From Sporosarcina sp. FSL K6-3457 (GTDB lineage: Bacteria > Bacillota > Bacilli > Bacillales_A > Planococcaceae), in assembly GCF_038007285.1 (NCBI RefSeq), contig NZ_JBBOWX010000001.1:3799501-3863500 (forward strand): a stretch of DNA of 64,000 nt. Direction: 5' to 3'. Below are positions 25,464 to 39,404 of this stretch, piece after piece (positions within the stretch are counted from its first letter, which is position 1; every line of letters begins with the position of its first letter). A model generated the notes under the pieces. The model did not search any database. It was not told the origin of the DNA and saw nothing but the letters and a program-made list of their open reading frames with translations. The position numbers and the translations under genes are program-made.

Positions 25464-26162
25464 ACGCAACGTTTTCTTTTTCTTCGGCTCACCGCGCGCA
25501 AGCACCTTCTCGATATACTCCATCGCCATCGGTACTTTACACGCCGTATTGCCCACATCGACATGCACTTTTCCAACTACCTCTGCAACATTTTTTGCAA
25601 TATCACGAAGCTCCGGCACATAAGATCCTACGCAAATGATGAATTGATTCATAACATACCGAACGCGGTTAGGCGCTTGATGAATTGTTTGTTGAATTTG
25701 TAGTAGGAGTGAACCGATTTCATCCAAATCCAACTCTTCAGCTCCTGCATACATGACGTAATTGGCATATGTACTCCATCCTGCAACAGCTAACATCTCA
25801 CGTTCAGATGCCATCCATTCGCGTGCCAATTTGAGTGCATATGGACTTTCGCCCGCCACCCATCCGATTGTATATTCCGCAACCGCATGCCAGCTCGCCT
25901 TGTCAGCCCAACGCCTTAAATCTTCTTCAGATAATAGTTTTGGATTAACAGCAAGCCCCGCCAAATACATCGCATCATAATTTCCCGTATCATACAAACG
26001 CAATGCTAGTTCTTGGTCTTTTTTAATATACTTCAAAATTTTCTTCATATCCCCTACACGTACGCCAAAAAGTGGTTCAGGTGCACCATGATTCAAAAAC
26101 GTTTTCTTCGTCTGCTCATTGCCATACGCCTCAAGCTCGGCCATTACTTCTTCAAACGTCAT
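25458..26162 (-). CDS. DNA alkylation repair protein (AlkD-like HEAT repeat)
   Basis: A 234-residue all-helical protein of the DNA_alkylation family, which contains the HEAT-like-repeat glycosylases AlkC/AlkD. Recognisable segments are FGVRVGDMKKILKYIKKDQE, ASWHAVAEYTIGWVAG and ANYVMYAGAEELDLDEIG. Length is close to the 237 residues of B. cereus AlkD. Whether this subgroup excises alkylated bases is not known. It ends KKKKTLRC, directly against the repeat element. It is 60 bp downstream of kbl and likely co-transcribed with it. Confidence 0.8.
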   Translation of the reverse strand: MTFEEVMAELEAYGNEQTKKTFLNHGAPEPLFGVRVGDMKKILKYIKKDQELALRLYDTGNYDAMYLAGLAVNPKLLSEEDLRRWADKASWHAVAEYTIGWVAGESPYALKLAREWMASEREMLAVAGWSTYANYVMYAGAEELDLDEIGSLLLQIQQTIHQAPNRVRYVMNQFIICVGSYVPELRDIAKNVAEVVGKVHVDVGNTACKVPMAMEYIEKVLARGEPKKKKTLRC

Positions 26163-26225
26163 CTAAAGACCTCCTTTTGCAATAAACCCCGAACGGCATC
26201 ATTGCCATCCAGGGTTCACCACCTA

Positions 26226-27416
26226 TTATGAAATTACACCTAACTCTTTACCTACTTTTTCATAAACAGCAAGTGCTTCGTCAAGCATTTCTTTCGTATG
26301 TGCAGCAGTCGGCATATTGCGAACGCGACCTTTCCCTTTAGCAACCGTAGGGAAAATAATCGATTTAGCATAAACACCTTCTTCTGCCAAACGACTTGAG
26401 AATTGTTGTGTCAGCTTTTCTTCACCAATAATACATGGCGTAATCGGTGTTTCTGAAGCGCCGATATTGAAGCCAAGCTTAGCAAGTCCTTCTTTCAAGT
26501 AATTACCGTTGTCCCATAGCTTATCATGCAGCTCTGTGGATGCCGTAATTTTGTCGAGTGCACCCATGATTGCCGCAACATCGCCCGCTGGAAGTGCTGT
26601 TGAGAATAGGAATGGACGGGAACGAACTTTCAACCAGTCGATTAATTGCTGTGAACCCGCAACATAACCGCCTACGACTCCAATTGCTTTCGACAATGTG
26701 CCAATTTGGAAATCAATTTCTTTTTCAAGACCGAAATGCTTCACAGTCCCTTTCCCTTGACCAGTCACACCTGAACCGTGCGCGTCATCTACATACGTAA
26801 TCAAATCGAATTCTTTAGCAATTTTCACGACTTCCGGAAGATTAGCGATATTGCCATCCATCGAGAACACGCCATCCGTAATATACATCACTTTTTCATA
26901 CAAACCTGACTCTATCGCTTCCTTCGCTTTCGCACGTAAATCATCCATGTCTTGGTGCTTCAAGCGAATGATTTTCGCACCTGACAAACGACAGCCATCA
27001 ATGATGGACGCATGATTCAATTCATCCGACAAAATCGCATCTTTTTTACCCATGACAGCCGATATCGCTGCCATATTACAGTTGAAGCCGGATTGATAAG
27101 AAATTGCAGCTTCTGTCCCTTTAAACGCCGCAAGCTTTTTCTCCAGCTCAATATGAATATCAAGCGTACCATTAATCGTACGAACCGCCCCTGCACCGAC
27201 GCCATATTTTGTCGTCGCGTCAATCGCTAGCTTTTTCAAATCCTCGTCCGTCGCAAGTCCGAGATAGTTATTAGAAGATAAGTTAATCAGTTCTTTGCCT
27301 TTAATGTTAATAATCGGGCCATTTGGACCTTCGACAGGTTCAATTTCGTTGTACAATCCTTGTTCACGAAGATCGTTTAAATTCTCCTGCAAAAACGTAT
27401 CGAGTATGTTAGACAA
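26226..27416 (-). CDS. kbl: Glycine C-acetyltransferase (2-amino-3-ketobutyrate CoA ligase)
   Basis: A PLP enzyme of the alpha-oxoamine synthase group (396 residues) that cleaves 2-amino-3-ketobutyrate with CoA to glycine and acetyl-CoA. Family features are [37 protein letters not shown], the [11 protein letters not shown] motif and the cofactor lysine in [17 protein letters not shown]. With tdh it forms the threonine-to-glycine route. Related enzymes (KAS, AONS) share the fold; tdh nearby favours Kbl. Confidence 0.93.
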   Translation of the reverse strand: MSNILDTFLQENLNDLREQGLYNEIEPVEGPNGPIINIKGKELINLSSNNYLGLATDEDLKKLAIDATTKYGVGAGAVRTINGTLDIHIELEKKLAAFKGTEAAISYQSGFNCNMAAISAVMGKKDAILSDELNHASIIDGCRLSGAKIIRLKHQDMDDLRAKAKEAIESGLYEKVMYITDGVFSMDGNIANLPEVVKIAKEFDLITYVDDAHGSGVTGQGKGTVKHFGLEKEIDFQIGTLSKAIGVVGGYVAGSQQLIDWLKVRSRPFLFSTALPAGDVAAIMGALDKITASTELHDKLWDNGNYLKEGLAKLGFNIGASETPITPCIIGEEKLTQQFSSRLAEEGVYAKSIIFPTVAKGKGRVRNMPTAAHTKEMLDEALAVYEKVGKELGVIS

Positions 27417-27494
27417 AATAATCTTCCTTTCAAACAGATGATGCTTTCATTTTATCACACGATGGGCCCAATCGCAGAATAATGAACATCCTTG

Positions 27495-28562
27495 TTAAGG
27501 AAATTCCAATAATACTCTCGATTTCGATTCAAATACCGCCTGCTTAATAGCTGAGTCCATTGTCACTTTCATTCTGTTTTCAGCCTGTGCATAAGCCTGC
27601 ATATAACCTGTTGCATCTAGTATTTTTTCTGTATACGCCTCGCGAATCAAATCGATTTCCTGTTCAGCCTCGGCATCCTCCACACACATAGAGACAAGGT
27701 CGAGCAATTCATCACCCGGACGTTCTATATCATAAACATGTGGTTGCGTTGCATCAAGGATACACACCGATAATTCCGGAATCTGAACGAGATCTACCCC
27801 CATAGGATCTAAACCACACCAACCATAAAGAACGTCAAAACCACGCCTCTCTGCTTCAACCCCAAGCGCCTTCATTAGCGTCGATTTCCCTGTGCCTGGA
27901 AGTCCTTTAATCAGTATTCTGCGTTCCAATCGCTTCGTAATCGAGGGGATAAAGTCTTGCGCTCCACCCGACGTCAATGAGCCAATCAATCGATGCGAAA
28001 CAGTCGTTTTTTTATTCAACCGAATGGTGCCAAATAACTCTTCCTTCAACGACTGAATAAGGTTTTCATGTTGCTCCCACATCATTCGTTTGATGTTGAC
28101 AGCTTCCCACTCATCATGGATTCCTTTCGCATCGGTGAGTGATTGCAATGCTTTTCGAAGTGCACCTTCTGCTTCAGCCAAGTTTTCCACTATCAATCCA
28201 TTGCGTTCACTCAATTTCTTTTCATCATAAACATCGTAAAAGCTAATGACACGGTGTCTGCCGCCGATTTCCGAGGGTTCAAGAGCAACGGGGTGTGAGG
28301 CTTGGATGAACAGTAAGTTGGGCCCCTTCACAAAGATTGCATCCGTTTTTTCTGGCTGTACAGGATCCATAAACTTATCAACATCATAGCCACGTTTCAC
28401 ATAATTTGCGGCAATTTCATGCAAGGCAGTTGACAGCATGTTTGTCGGTGGACACTTCAAAAAAACTGTTTCTGAAGCTGATCCAATCAATGTATCGTAT
28501 TTATGGGAAATTCCAAGGCCTGTATAGGCTGTCCCCATGTATTGGGTTATCGTTCCGTACAT
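27495..28562 (-). CDS. P-loop ATPase-like protein of the PRK06851 type
   Basis: A protein of 355 residues that appears to be two related P-loop halves. The second half has a clear Walker A, GLPGTGKSTLMKAL, near residue 223, and LSVCILDATQPHVYD further on. The first half has the corresponding strand and turn as VFLKCPPTNMLSTALHEI, in which the GxxxxGKS lysine and glycines are lost. HPVALEPSEIGG in the first half parallels ATQPHVYDIERPGDEL in the second. No function is established for the family. The start at 28562 has AAAGGATG upstream. Confidence 0.72.
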   Translation of the reverse strand: MYGTITQYMGTAYTGLGISHKYDTLIGSASETVFLKCPPTNMLSTALHEIAANYVKRGYDVDKFMDPVQPEKTDAIFVKGPNLLFIQASHPVALEPSEIGGRHRVISFYDVYDEKKLSERNGLIVENLAEAEGALRKALQSLTDAKGIHDEWEAVNIKRMMWEQHENLIQSLKEELFGTIRLNKKTTVSHRLIGSLTSGGAQDFIPSITKRLERRILIKGLPGTGKSTLMKALGVEAERRGFDVLYGWCGLDPMGVDLVQIPELSVCILDATQPHVYDIERPGDELLDLVSMCVEDAEAEQEIDLIREAYTEKILDATGYMQAYAQAENRMKVTMDSAIKQAVFESKSRVLLEFP

Positions 28563-28694
28563 GTCGATCATCCTTTCTTTACATACGATTAGCCTATGCG
28601 CGGGCAATAAAAAAAAGCACGGCATCATTGCCCGCGCTTAAAAAAAATAGAGTAAGTACTTATATACATGCACCGTTCAACTTAAATGTCATGA

Positions 28695-29702
<1,008 letters not shown>

Positions 29703-29745
29703 CTACTTTGTTGTTTACTTCTATCAATGTACTATAAAATTCCGT

Positions 29746-30630
29746 CTACTCCCTTACTTCTTTACGATGTCTTTTTCCAAGAAATTTCGGCTTCGTTTCC
29801 GAAATAATAATAGCGGCAAGGATTAATGTTGCTCCGATGGCCATTTTGGCAGTTAACACCTCGCTCAAAATAATGATGGAGAATACCATCCCCCAAAATG
29901 CCTCTGTCGATAAAATGATGGCTGCCTTTGTTTCGCTTGTATATTTCTGAGCGACAGTTTGCAGTAAAAAAGCAATTGTCGTAGAGAATACGCCCAAATA
30001 TAAAACAGCCGATACGCCTTCAACGTTTGCTACAAAATTTGTTTCTCCTTTAAATAGGACAACCATAAATCCTAGCACAGTAGCAGCTGCCATTTGAACT
30101 ACCGTCAACAGTACAGGGTCTTCGGTCTTGACAAATTGCGCTGTGCAGAAAATATGGAAGGCAAACGCTACTGCACATAACAATGTAAGGAAATCTCCGA
30201 AATTGACGCCACCTGACAGCTTTAGTGACAGTATGCCGATACCAACGATTGCAAGCATTGCACCAAATAACTCAAACTTATCCATTTTTCGTTTGAAAAT
30301 GAAAAATGCAATAAATGGTACGATAACCACATTTACAGCTGTTAAAAAAGCATTTTTCGAAGGAGTCGTATACACTAATCCAACTGTTTGCAAGGCAAAT
30401 GCCAAGTATAAGAAGACCCCAATGATAGATCCTTTGATAATTGTACTCTTTTTAATATTTTTTAGTTTCTTAAAAAATACAAGGCTTAACAAAATAATAC
30501 CAATAAGGAAGCGGATTGCAAGTATTTGGTATGGTGTAAAGTGTTCGAGTGACACTGCACTCGCAACAAATCCACTTCCCCAAATAATCGCAACTACCGC
30601 AAGCCCTAGTTCTCCAATATATTTCCGCAT
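29746..30630 (-). CDS. EamA-family (DMT superfamily) transporter
   Basis: About 294 residues with ten predicted membrane helices in two EamA repeats (GLAVVAIIWGSGFVASAVSL at the start; LGVFSTTIAFLLQTVAQKYT in the second). The end is cytoplasmic and basic (KPKFLGKRHRKEV). Substrates of this family are metabolites, often exported, but cannot be named from sequence. GGAGG lies 5 nt before ATG 30630; the GTG at 30642 precedes that site. It is 12 bp downstream of the glycoside hydrolase gene, so it is probably part of the sugar operon. Confidence 0.85.
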   Translation of the reverse strand: MRKYIGELGLAVVAIIWGSGFVASAVSLEHFTPYQILAIRFLIGIILLSLVFFKKLKNIKKSTIIKGSIIGVFLYLAFALQTVGLVYTTPSKNAFLTAVNVVIVPFIAFFIFKRKMDKFELFGAMLAIVGIGILSLKLSGGVNFGDFLTLLCAVAFAFHIFCTAQFVKTEDPVLLTVVQMAAATVLGFMVVLFKGETNFVANVEGVSAVLYLGVFSTTIAFLLQTVAQKYTSETKAAIILSTEAFWGMVFSIIILSEVLTAKMAIGATLILAAIIISETKPKFLGKRHRKEVRE

Positions 30631-30642
30631 ATAATCCTCCAC

Positions 30643-32307
30643 CTACTTACTTTCGATTAACGATAGGAACACACTTGATGTCCAAGTAAAGGAAGTATCA
30701 ACGAGTCCTTTTCCACTATGCGGATCGAAGTTTTCTGCCATACCGCCGACAAGCGTGAGATCCAAATACTTTTTTTGAATTCTCTTTCCAACCTCAGCGT
30801 AGCCAAAACTCTTTAATGAATCAATGAAAAGATAGGTAACAGGGGCCCAAATTGGTCCAAGCCAGTAACCATTTTCCTTATACAACGGACTTGATGGCAT
30901 TTCCGTTGCAAATCCATATTTTGTTTCAAAGTTTTCCACAAGGTCCTCTACAAGTTGATCCATGATTTTTTTATCTAGGCGATAGCCGATTAAAACCGGT
31001 AAACGCAAAATCAGGCTGGAGCGGATATCAATTTTCTTAGCATCTTTCCCAACACGACCAAAGAAGCCTTGTTCATCATAAAGGCGTTCCATTAATAAGA
31101 CAAAAAGCGCGTCTGCTTTTGCAGTGAATTGCTTCGCCTCCTCCTCTTCTCCAAGAAGACCAGCAAATTTCGTTAAAATATCATATGTTCGAATTAAAAA
31201 ACTAGCGAGATCTGGCGCCTCGACAGGCATCCCACTATGGAACAAAGAGGAATTATCCCAACCTGAATCATTACCGTGCTTATAATGTGGAAGTCGACCT
31301 TCATACGTTCGATATAAATCGAAGTAAAGCATTACTTTTTTAGTAGATTCATACACTTCTCTAAGTCGACTTTCGTCCTTAAAGTAGTCGTTCTTTTCCA
31401 TCAGTTTTTCATAAGCGTATGCGAAGACTGGTGGTTTAATACAATTATACGACACAAATTTATCATTCACAAAGTCTGGATATGCGCCTGACTCGTCCTG
31501 CGTGTCCATAAAAATCTTCAGCTGGGCATAGGACAGCTCCGGATACTTCGCACCAATATGTAGCGCATTAAAGCAATTGTCCCAAGACCAAATATTATAC
31601 ATCCAAAGCTTCGACATATACATCGCATAATTTTTTAATAATCCATCTGGGTGCACGATGCTTGACCAAGTTATATAAGCCGCGCGATCTATTGAAGCTT
31701 GGTATAATTCATTTTTCTCAGTATTATTTTCTACCCACTCCTGATAGAGCCGCTCCACCTTCGCTTTGCCTACCTGGAAGCTTGCATACTCTTTCGATTT
31801 AAATACAGTGCGATAACTTTCAATGACAAAGTGGCCATTACGCATACGAATATCGATATAATCATTGCCAATGACATTCCACGGCGCGTCAACAGACATC
31901 TCACCCGAAAGCTTGCTAATCATCAACTTCAATTCCTTCGGATAAATATGATATTCATACATGCCATCCTCATATTCGTGAAGGGTATCATACTTCACTT
32001 TACTAGCCTGTAAACGAACCTCAACTCCATTTACCTCAATATGAAGCTCATCTTCTTCTGGTATAATGATTTCTGCATATTTCTCATGATCTTTTGCTAC
32101 ATAGAAGCGCAAGGACGTTTCTGTAGCAGCGATGTCAAATGGTTGCTCAATACCATCCTGTAACAGATTCAATTTAAATAATTTTGATGGCGCATCATCT
32201 CCACCATGAACATCACGTATGTAAACTTCATTTGTATCCTTTTCCTTTGATACACAAAAATAAGAACCAAATCGAGAAAAAGGGATTTCTTTAATATTTA
32301 ACTTCAT
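30643..32307 (-). CDS. GH63/MGH1-like glycoside hydrolase
   Basis: A protein of about 554 residues. The N-terminal 170 residues form a beta-rich domain. The rest is an (alpha/alpha)6 barrel of the clan containing GH63, mannosylglycerate hydrolase and trehalase. Motifs are MYNIWSWDNCFNALHIG (the aspartate is the likely general acid), SGAYPDFVND, YWLGPIWAPVTYLF and the C-terminal GMAENFDPHSG (glutamate as the likely base). No signal peptide, so it acts on an imported sugar. The bond cleaved cannot be read from sequence. AAGGAG precedes ATG 32307. It lies 61 bp after lacZ. Confidence 0.8.
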   Translation of the reverse strand: MKLNIKEIPFSRFGSYFCVSKEKDTNEVYIRDVHGGDDAPSKLFKLNLLQDGIEQPFDIAATETSLRFYVAKDHEKYAEIIIPEEDELHIEVNGVEVRLQASKVKYDTLHEYEDGMYEYHIYPKELKLMISKLSGEMSVDAPWNVIGNDYIDIRMRNGHFVIESYRTVFKSKEYASFQVGKAKVERLYQEWVENNTEKNELYQASIDRAAYITWSSIVHPDGLLKNYAMYMSKLWMYNIWSWDNCFNALHIGAKYPELSYAQLKIFMDTQDESGAYPDFVNDKFVSYNCIKPPVFAYAYEKLMEKNDYFKDESRLREVYESTKKVMLYFDLYRTYEGRLPHYKHGNDSGWDNSSLFHSGMPVEAPDLASFLIRTYDILTKFAGLLGEEEEAKQFTAKADALFVLLMERLYDEQGFFGRVGKDAKKIDIRSSLILRLPVLIGYRLDKKIMDQLVEDLVENFETKYGFATEMPSSPLYKENGYWLGPIWAPVTYLFIDSLKSFGYAEVGKRIQKKYLDLTLVGGMAENFDPHSGKGLVDTSFTWTSSVFLSLIESK

Positions 32308-32367
32308 AAAGTTTCGCTCCTTCTGTTTAACGAAATAAGAAGCAGGGTTTCCCCTGCTCATTTCTTA

Positions 32368-35457
<3,090 letters not shown>

Positions 35458-36279
35458 TTATTTTATCGAACCACTGATTCCTTCAACAATATACTTCTGT
35501 GCTATTAAGAACATAATAACTGGTGGAACAATCATGACTAAAGTAATCGACATGATTGGTAGAATCTGAAGATCATGAACACCTTTAAATGCTGCAAGTC
35601 CTAATGCCAGCGTATATTTGGATTGATCCTGTAGATAAATTAATGGACCCAGGTAGTCATTCCATACGGACAACACATTCAGAACCGCGATTAAAATGAG
35701 TGGTGCCTTCATAATCGGGATGAATATTTTGAAGAAAATCTGGAACTCATTAGCCCCGTCAATACGTGCAGCATTTTCAAGATCCTTCGGAATACTCATT
35801 AAAAATTGTCTTAACAAAAAGATGTAATAAGCTGAGCCAAAAAATGCTGGAACGATTAACGGCTTTAACGTGTTAATCCAACCGAACATATTGAATTCCA
35901 TATATAACGGAATCATCGTAACATCCCAAGGAATCATCATTGTCGCAAGCATTAGGATGAATAGAAGATTCTTATACTTAAAGTCATACCTAGCAAACCC
36001 ATAAGCAACTAACGAACAAGAAATAAGTTGACCAAGCGTTGTCATTACCGTAACGATGACCGAGTTCTTTAAATAGACACCGAACGGTTGACTTTTCCAT
36101 GCATCTACAAAGTTTTGCCATTGCAAACTTTCCGGGAAAATCTTTGGAGGATAACTAAATACTTCCGTTTCTGTTTTTAATGCTGAAAGGATTACCCAGA
36201 CAAACGGTAATAAGAAGTATAATGAAAATATCCCTAGGAGACCAAATATGATAATTTTATAGCCTTTTGACATTTTCAT
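35458..36279 (-). CDS. Carbohydrate ABC transporter permease (MalG-like)
   Basis: An inner-membrane permease of 273 residues with six helices. The EAA loop, which contacts the ATPase, reads ENAARIDGANEFQIFFKIFI. It starts with ATG overlapping the stop of the upstream permease by 4 bp, so the two are made together as a heterodimer. No ATPase gene lies in this operon, so a shared MsmX-type ATPase elsewhere is inferred. Substrate is presumably the sugar processed by LacZ. Confidence 0.92.
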   Translation of the reverse strand: MKMSKGYKIIIFGLLGIFSLYFLLPFVWVILSALKTETEVFSYPPKIFPESLQWQNFVDAWKSQPFGVYLKNSVIVTVMTTLGQLISCSLVAYGFARYDFKYKNLLFILMLATMMIPWDVTMIPLYMEFNMFGWINTLKPLIVPAFFGSAYYIFLLRQFLMSIPKDLENAARIDGANEFQIFFKIFIPIMKAPLILIAVLNVLSVWNDYLGPLIYLQDQSKYTLALGLAAFKGVHDLQILPIMSITLVMIVPPVIMFLIAQKYIVEGISGSIK

Positions 36280-37208
36280 TTTTTCTTCTTCCCTCCTTTT
36301 TTCACTTCATTTTCATAAAATACCCATGTAGAAGATGTTCTGAAAATGAGCGCGGTCAATATTAAAATAATGATGAACATAAACCAAGCATTTGCACTTG
36401 CATACCCTAGTTGATGGTGTTTGAACGCGTTATTGTATACGTATAATCCGTAAAAATAAGTTGATTTTAAAGGTCCGCCACCGGTCAGTAGCAGCACTAA
36501 GGTCAACTGTTGCAAGGCCCCGATAACAGATGTAATAACGTTAAATAAAATTGTCGGTGTAATACTTGGAATCGTAATGCTAATAAACTGACGAAACGGA
36601 CCTGCACCATCAATCGCTGCAGCTTCATACAATTCTGCCGGAATCCCTTTTATATCCGTATAGAAAATCAGCATCATAATACCGACGCCCCAAGCGCTCG
36701 CTATTATGATTGTGAAGATTGCCCACTTTGGATCTACAAGCCACTTCGGACCTTCAATCCCAATTAGCGAAAGTAAATAATTGAAAATTCCATACTCAGA
36801 GTTGAAAATCCATCCCCAAATAATCGAAATCGCTACACCTGAGACAACCGCCGGCAAATAAAAGATTGTACGGAAAAATTTCATTCCTTTTAGCGGCTGA
36901 GTAATTAGCAATGCTAAAATTAATGCAATCGCTAAATTGAGTGGCACAAAAATTGCAGCAAATTTAAACGTAATCAATATTGATTTATAAAACTGTGGGT
37001 CCTCAGTAAACATTGTTTTATAATTATCAAATCCAACAAACGTTGGTTCACTCGTGATTGGCCAATTAAAAAAGCTCATAATTAGTGAGAAAACAAGTGG
37101 TCCTAAGGTAAACACTAAAAATCCAATAATCCACGGCATTATAAATAAATAGGGTACTTTTCTATTTATGAGCTGATAACTCTTCTTTTTCTCAGTTATA
37201 TTTTGCAT
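36276..37208 (-). CDS. Carbohydrate ABC transporter permease (MalF-like)
   Basis: A 310-residue membrane protein with six helices (YLFIMPWIIGFLVFTLGPLV at the start) and the EAA motif AAAIDGAGPFRQFISITIPS. It pairs with the permease downstream. GAAGGGG precedes the ATG. A stem-loop (37240-37266) separates it from the binding-protein gene, a common arrangement that leaves the binding protein more abundant than the permeases. Confidence 0.92.
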   Translation of the reverse strand: MQNITEKKKSYQLINRKVPYLFIMPWIIGFLVFTLGPLVFSLIMSFFNWPITSEPTFVGFDNYKTMFTEDPQFYKSILITFKFAAIFVPLNLAIALILALLITQPLKGMKFFRTIFYLPAVVSGVAISIIWGWIFNSEYGIFNYLLSLIGIEGPKWLVDPKWAIFTIIIASAWGVGIMMLIFYTDIKGIPAELYEAAAIDGAGPFRQFISITIPSITPTILFNVITSVIGALQQLTLVLLLTGGGPLKSTYFYGLYVYNNAFKHHQLGYASANAWFMFIIILILTALIFRTSSTWVFYENEVKKGGKKKK

Positions 37209-37239
37209 AAGATGACCCCTTCGTCAGATTAGAAAATAT

Positions 37240-37266
37240 GGTAAAGCACTTATAAGGTGCTTTACC
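37240..37266 (-). promoter_or_regulatory. Intercistronic stem-loop in the sugar operon
   Basis: GGTAAAGCAC and GTGCTTTACC form a perfect stem with a 7-base loop and no T run, between the binding-protein stop and the permease start. It probably stabilises the upstream mRNA or attenuates readthrough. Confidence 0.7.
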
Positions 37267-37284
37267 ACATCAAGGCTGATATTT

Positions 37285-38523
37285 TTACTTCGTTACATTG
37301 CCTAATGCCTCTTTCGGATCCATTAACGTACTCGGATTCAACATAGACTCAAATGTGAAATTCAAATCCTCAGACATTTGGCTCCAGTTTTCAACGATGA
37401 ATGATGCAGGTGTATATCCATCGCTCTGTTCAAGCATCGTATAGAACACACTTTTCAATTCATCTTGTTCAAGTTGTTCGTTTTCTACAACTGATTTTAA
37501 AACAGGTAGCTCAAAGCCGATTCTTTCCTTGTTCGCCTCTTCATTTGTCCAGAATTTAATAAATTCGAATGCCTCATCTTTATGTTTTGAATTTTTATAG
37601 ATAGAAATACCTGAGGAACTTAAAATACTGACGCTTTTTTTGTCTTTAAATGACGGTAATTCCACCACGCCATAGTCAATACCTGCTTCTTTTAATGGTG
37701 TTAACCCCCATGCACCATAGACAAACATAGCAACCTTGCCAGATTTCATTTCTGTTGTGCCAGAGCCTTCTGTCGTAATCGCATAGCCGTCTTTCGCCAT
37801 GTTTTGGAACATGTCAAACACTTCTACTGATTCCTTCGAATCAACATTACCTTTTAAATTTCCTTCTTCATCGACATACGATGTGTTATTACTCCATAGG
37901 AACATTTCAAAATCATATGGATCAGGTTTTCCAGAGAATGCGAAACCGCTTACTTTTGAATCCTTGTTTGCTACTTTCTTTGCTGTTTCTTGAAGGTCTT
38001 CCCAAGTCCAACCCGGCTTCGGATAATCGACACCTGCTTCATCAAATAATGCTTTGTTGTAATAAACAACATGTGTCGTGTAGCCAACTGGTAATCCTAG
38101 AATTTGACCATCTGCTGAGTTATAATTCCACAGTGTTTCATAGAAGTTATCTTTGTATGTAGCGCCCTCTTTTTCAAGATAAGAATCAAGTGGCTCTAAC
38201 GCGTCCTTGTATTGTGGGTAGTTCCACATATACATAATGTCTGGAGCATCCTTTGCACCCATACCAGCTGTAATTTTCGTGTCGTATTCACTGCCATAAG
38301 ACTCCAAAACAACTGTAATTTCATCTTGTGACTCATTGAATTTGTCAATCATATTTTGTTGCAGCTTCACATCATCCCCAACATCCCAAGTTGCGAAGCG
38401 CAGTTTAACTTTACCGTCTTTCACGGCATCACTTTTCCCATCACCTGATGAACTGCAACCAACCAAAAACAACATAACTGCAATAATTAAAAAGAAACCA
38501 GATTTTAAATTTACAAACTTCAT
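37285..38523 (-). CDS. Sugar-binding lipoprotein of an ABC transporter
   Basis: An extracellular solute-binding protein (family 1) of 412 residues. The signal peptide ends in the lipobox LVGC with the lipidated cysteine at residue 23. The body (LRFATWDVGDD, VAMFVYGAWGLTPLKEAG, ISIYKNSKHKDEAFEFIKFW) is typical of oligosaccharide binders. It is the first gene of the operon with the two permeases, lacZ and the GH63-like hydrolase. AAAAGGGGGG lies upstream of the ATG. Confidence 0.93.
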   Translation of the reverse strand: MKFVNLKSGFFLIIAVMLFLVGCSSSGDGKSDAVKDGKVKLRFATWDVGDDVKLQQNMIDKFNESQDEITVVLESYGSEYDTKITAGMGAKDAPDIMYMWNYPQYKDALEPLDSYLEKEGATYKDNFYETLWNYNSADGQILGLPVGYTTHVVYYNKALFDEAGVDYPKPGWTWEDLQETAKKVANKDSKVSGFAFSGKPDPYDFEMFLWSNNTSYVDEEGNLKGNVDSKESVEVFDMFQNMAKDGYAITTEGSGTTEMKSGKVAMFVYGAWGLTPLKEAGIDYGVVELPSFKDKKSVSILSSSGISIYKNSKHKDEAFEFIKFWTNEEANKERIGFELPVLKSVVENEQLEQDELKSVFYTMLEQSDGYTPASFIVENWSQMSEDLNFTFESMLNPSTLMDPKEALGNVTK

Positions 38524-38555
38524 AATGTATACCCCCCTTTTTTTTGAACACCTTC

Positions 38556-38584
38556 ATCATATTCTGTATTTTACTAAAAGTAAA
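38556..38584 (-). promoter_or_regulatory. Promoter of the sugar operon overlapped by a LacI-type operator
   Basis: On the minus strand the -35 is TTTACT (38584-38579) and the -10 TATGAT (38561-38556), with a 17-bp spacer. The palindrome TTTACTAAAAGTAAA (38570-38584, half-sites TTTACT/AGTAAA) covers the -35. A second partial match, CTTAGTTTTTAGTAAAAC, lies at 38594-38611. Binding by the regulator at 28695-29693 is inferred. Confidence 0.65.
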
Positions 38585-38656
38585 CAGTTTTTTCTTAGTT
38601 TTTAGTAAAACTTTAAGAATTGGGTGAAAAGTTGCAGTAATCACTATTTCAATAAT

Positions 38657-38710
38657 AAAAAAAGAGTTGTCCCGAAAAGATCAAAAAATGACCTTTTTCG
38701 GGGCAACTCT
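38657..38710 (-). terminator. Terminator of the yczE-like gene
   Basis: On the minus strand GAGTTGCCCCGAAAAAGGTC pairs with GATCTTTTCGGGACAACTC, followed by seven T. It separates yczE from the sugar operon. Confidence 0.92.
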
Positions 38711-38712
38711 GT

Positions 38713-39348
38713 TTAGTTTAAAAAAATATTTTCATCTTTCTCACCAATTATTTTCATTAAAAACCTACGACTTTGCGGCAATGTATAATGAATCATTTGG
38801 CCCAGAAACAGTGCTATTAACACTGTTCCAATCCCAATTGGACCACCAAATAACCAGCCAATGATAGCGACTATCACTTCAAGCGTTGTTCGTATTTTTT
38901 TAATGCTCGCCCCTGTCTTTTTAACAAATACAAGCATCAGGCTATCACGCGGTCCCGCCCCAATATTAGGTGATATATACATTCCAGCACCATAGCCCAT
39001 AACAATCACACCAAATATAAAAATAACCATCTGTGCTCCAAATGTCGTAAAATCAGGCAGCAGCCAGTTAAAGAAGTCGATAAAAATACCAAGCAAAAGC
39101 ATGTTGAGCCAAGTACCGATTTTCGGCCACTGTTTCAATACTGCGGCTGTTGCGACGATAATAACAAATCCAGTAATGATTCCCCATGTACCAATCGTTA
39201 AGCCAAAATGCCTATACAATCCAACATGAAGTACATCCCAGGGTCCAACACCCAATTTCTGCCCTTTAATGGTCATTGAAACCCCAAGAGCCATCACTAA
39301 TAATCCTGTAAAATAAAATGTCCATCTCCAAAGCAAGGCCTTTTGCAT
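38713..39348 (-). CDS. yczE: YczE/YyaS-type integral membrane protein
   Basis: A 211-residue membrane protein with five hydrophobic helices. The family signature is GVSMTIKGQKLGVGPWDVLH near the N-terminus and NIGAGPRDSLML in the second half, an internal repeat of the GxGPxD motif. In B. subtilis a YczE protein affects bacillomycin and surfactin-type lipopeptide synthesis by an unknown route. Whether that applies here is unknown. AAGAAGGA precedes the ATG. The modular repeat 39405-39511 lies upstream. Confidence 0.82.
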   Translation of the reverse strand: MQKALLWRWTFYFTGLLVMALGVSMTIKGQKLGVGPWDVLHVGLYRHFGLTIGTWGIITGFVIIVATAAVLKQWPKIGTWLNMLLLGIFIDFFNWLLPDFTTFGAQMVIFIFGVIVMGYGAGMYISPNIGAGPRDSLMLVFVKKTGASIKKIRTTLEVIVAIIGWLFGGPIGIGTVLIALFLGQMIHYTLPQSRRFLMKIIGEKDENIFLN

Positions 39349-39404
39349 ACAAATCCTTCTTTCTACACGTCAAAGAACATTCATGCTAATTCCACATGAA
39401 TGCG

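Noticed and set aside
25295..25576. 93-residue frame across the repeat and alkD end
   Set aside because: Arg-rich product read through a hairpin repeat; no support.
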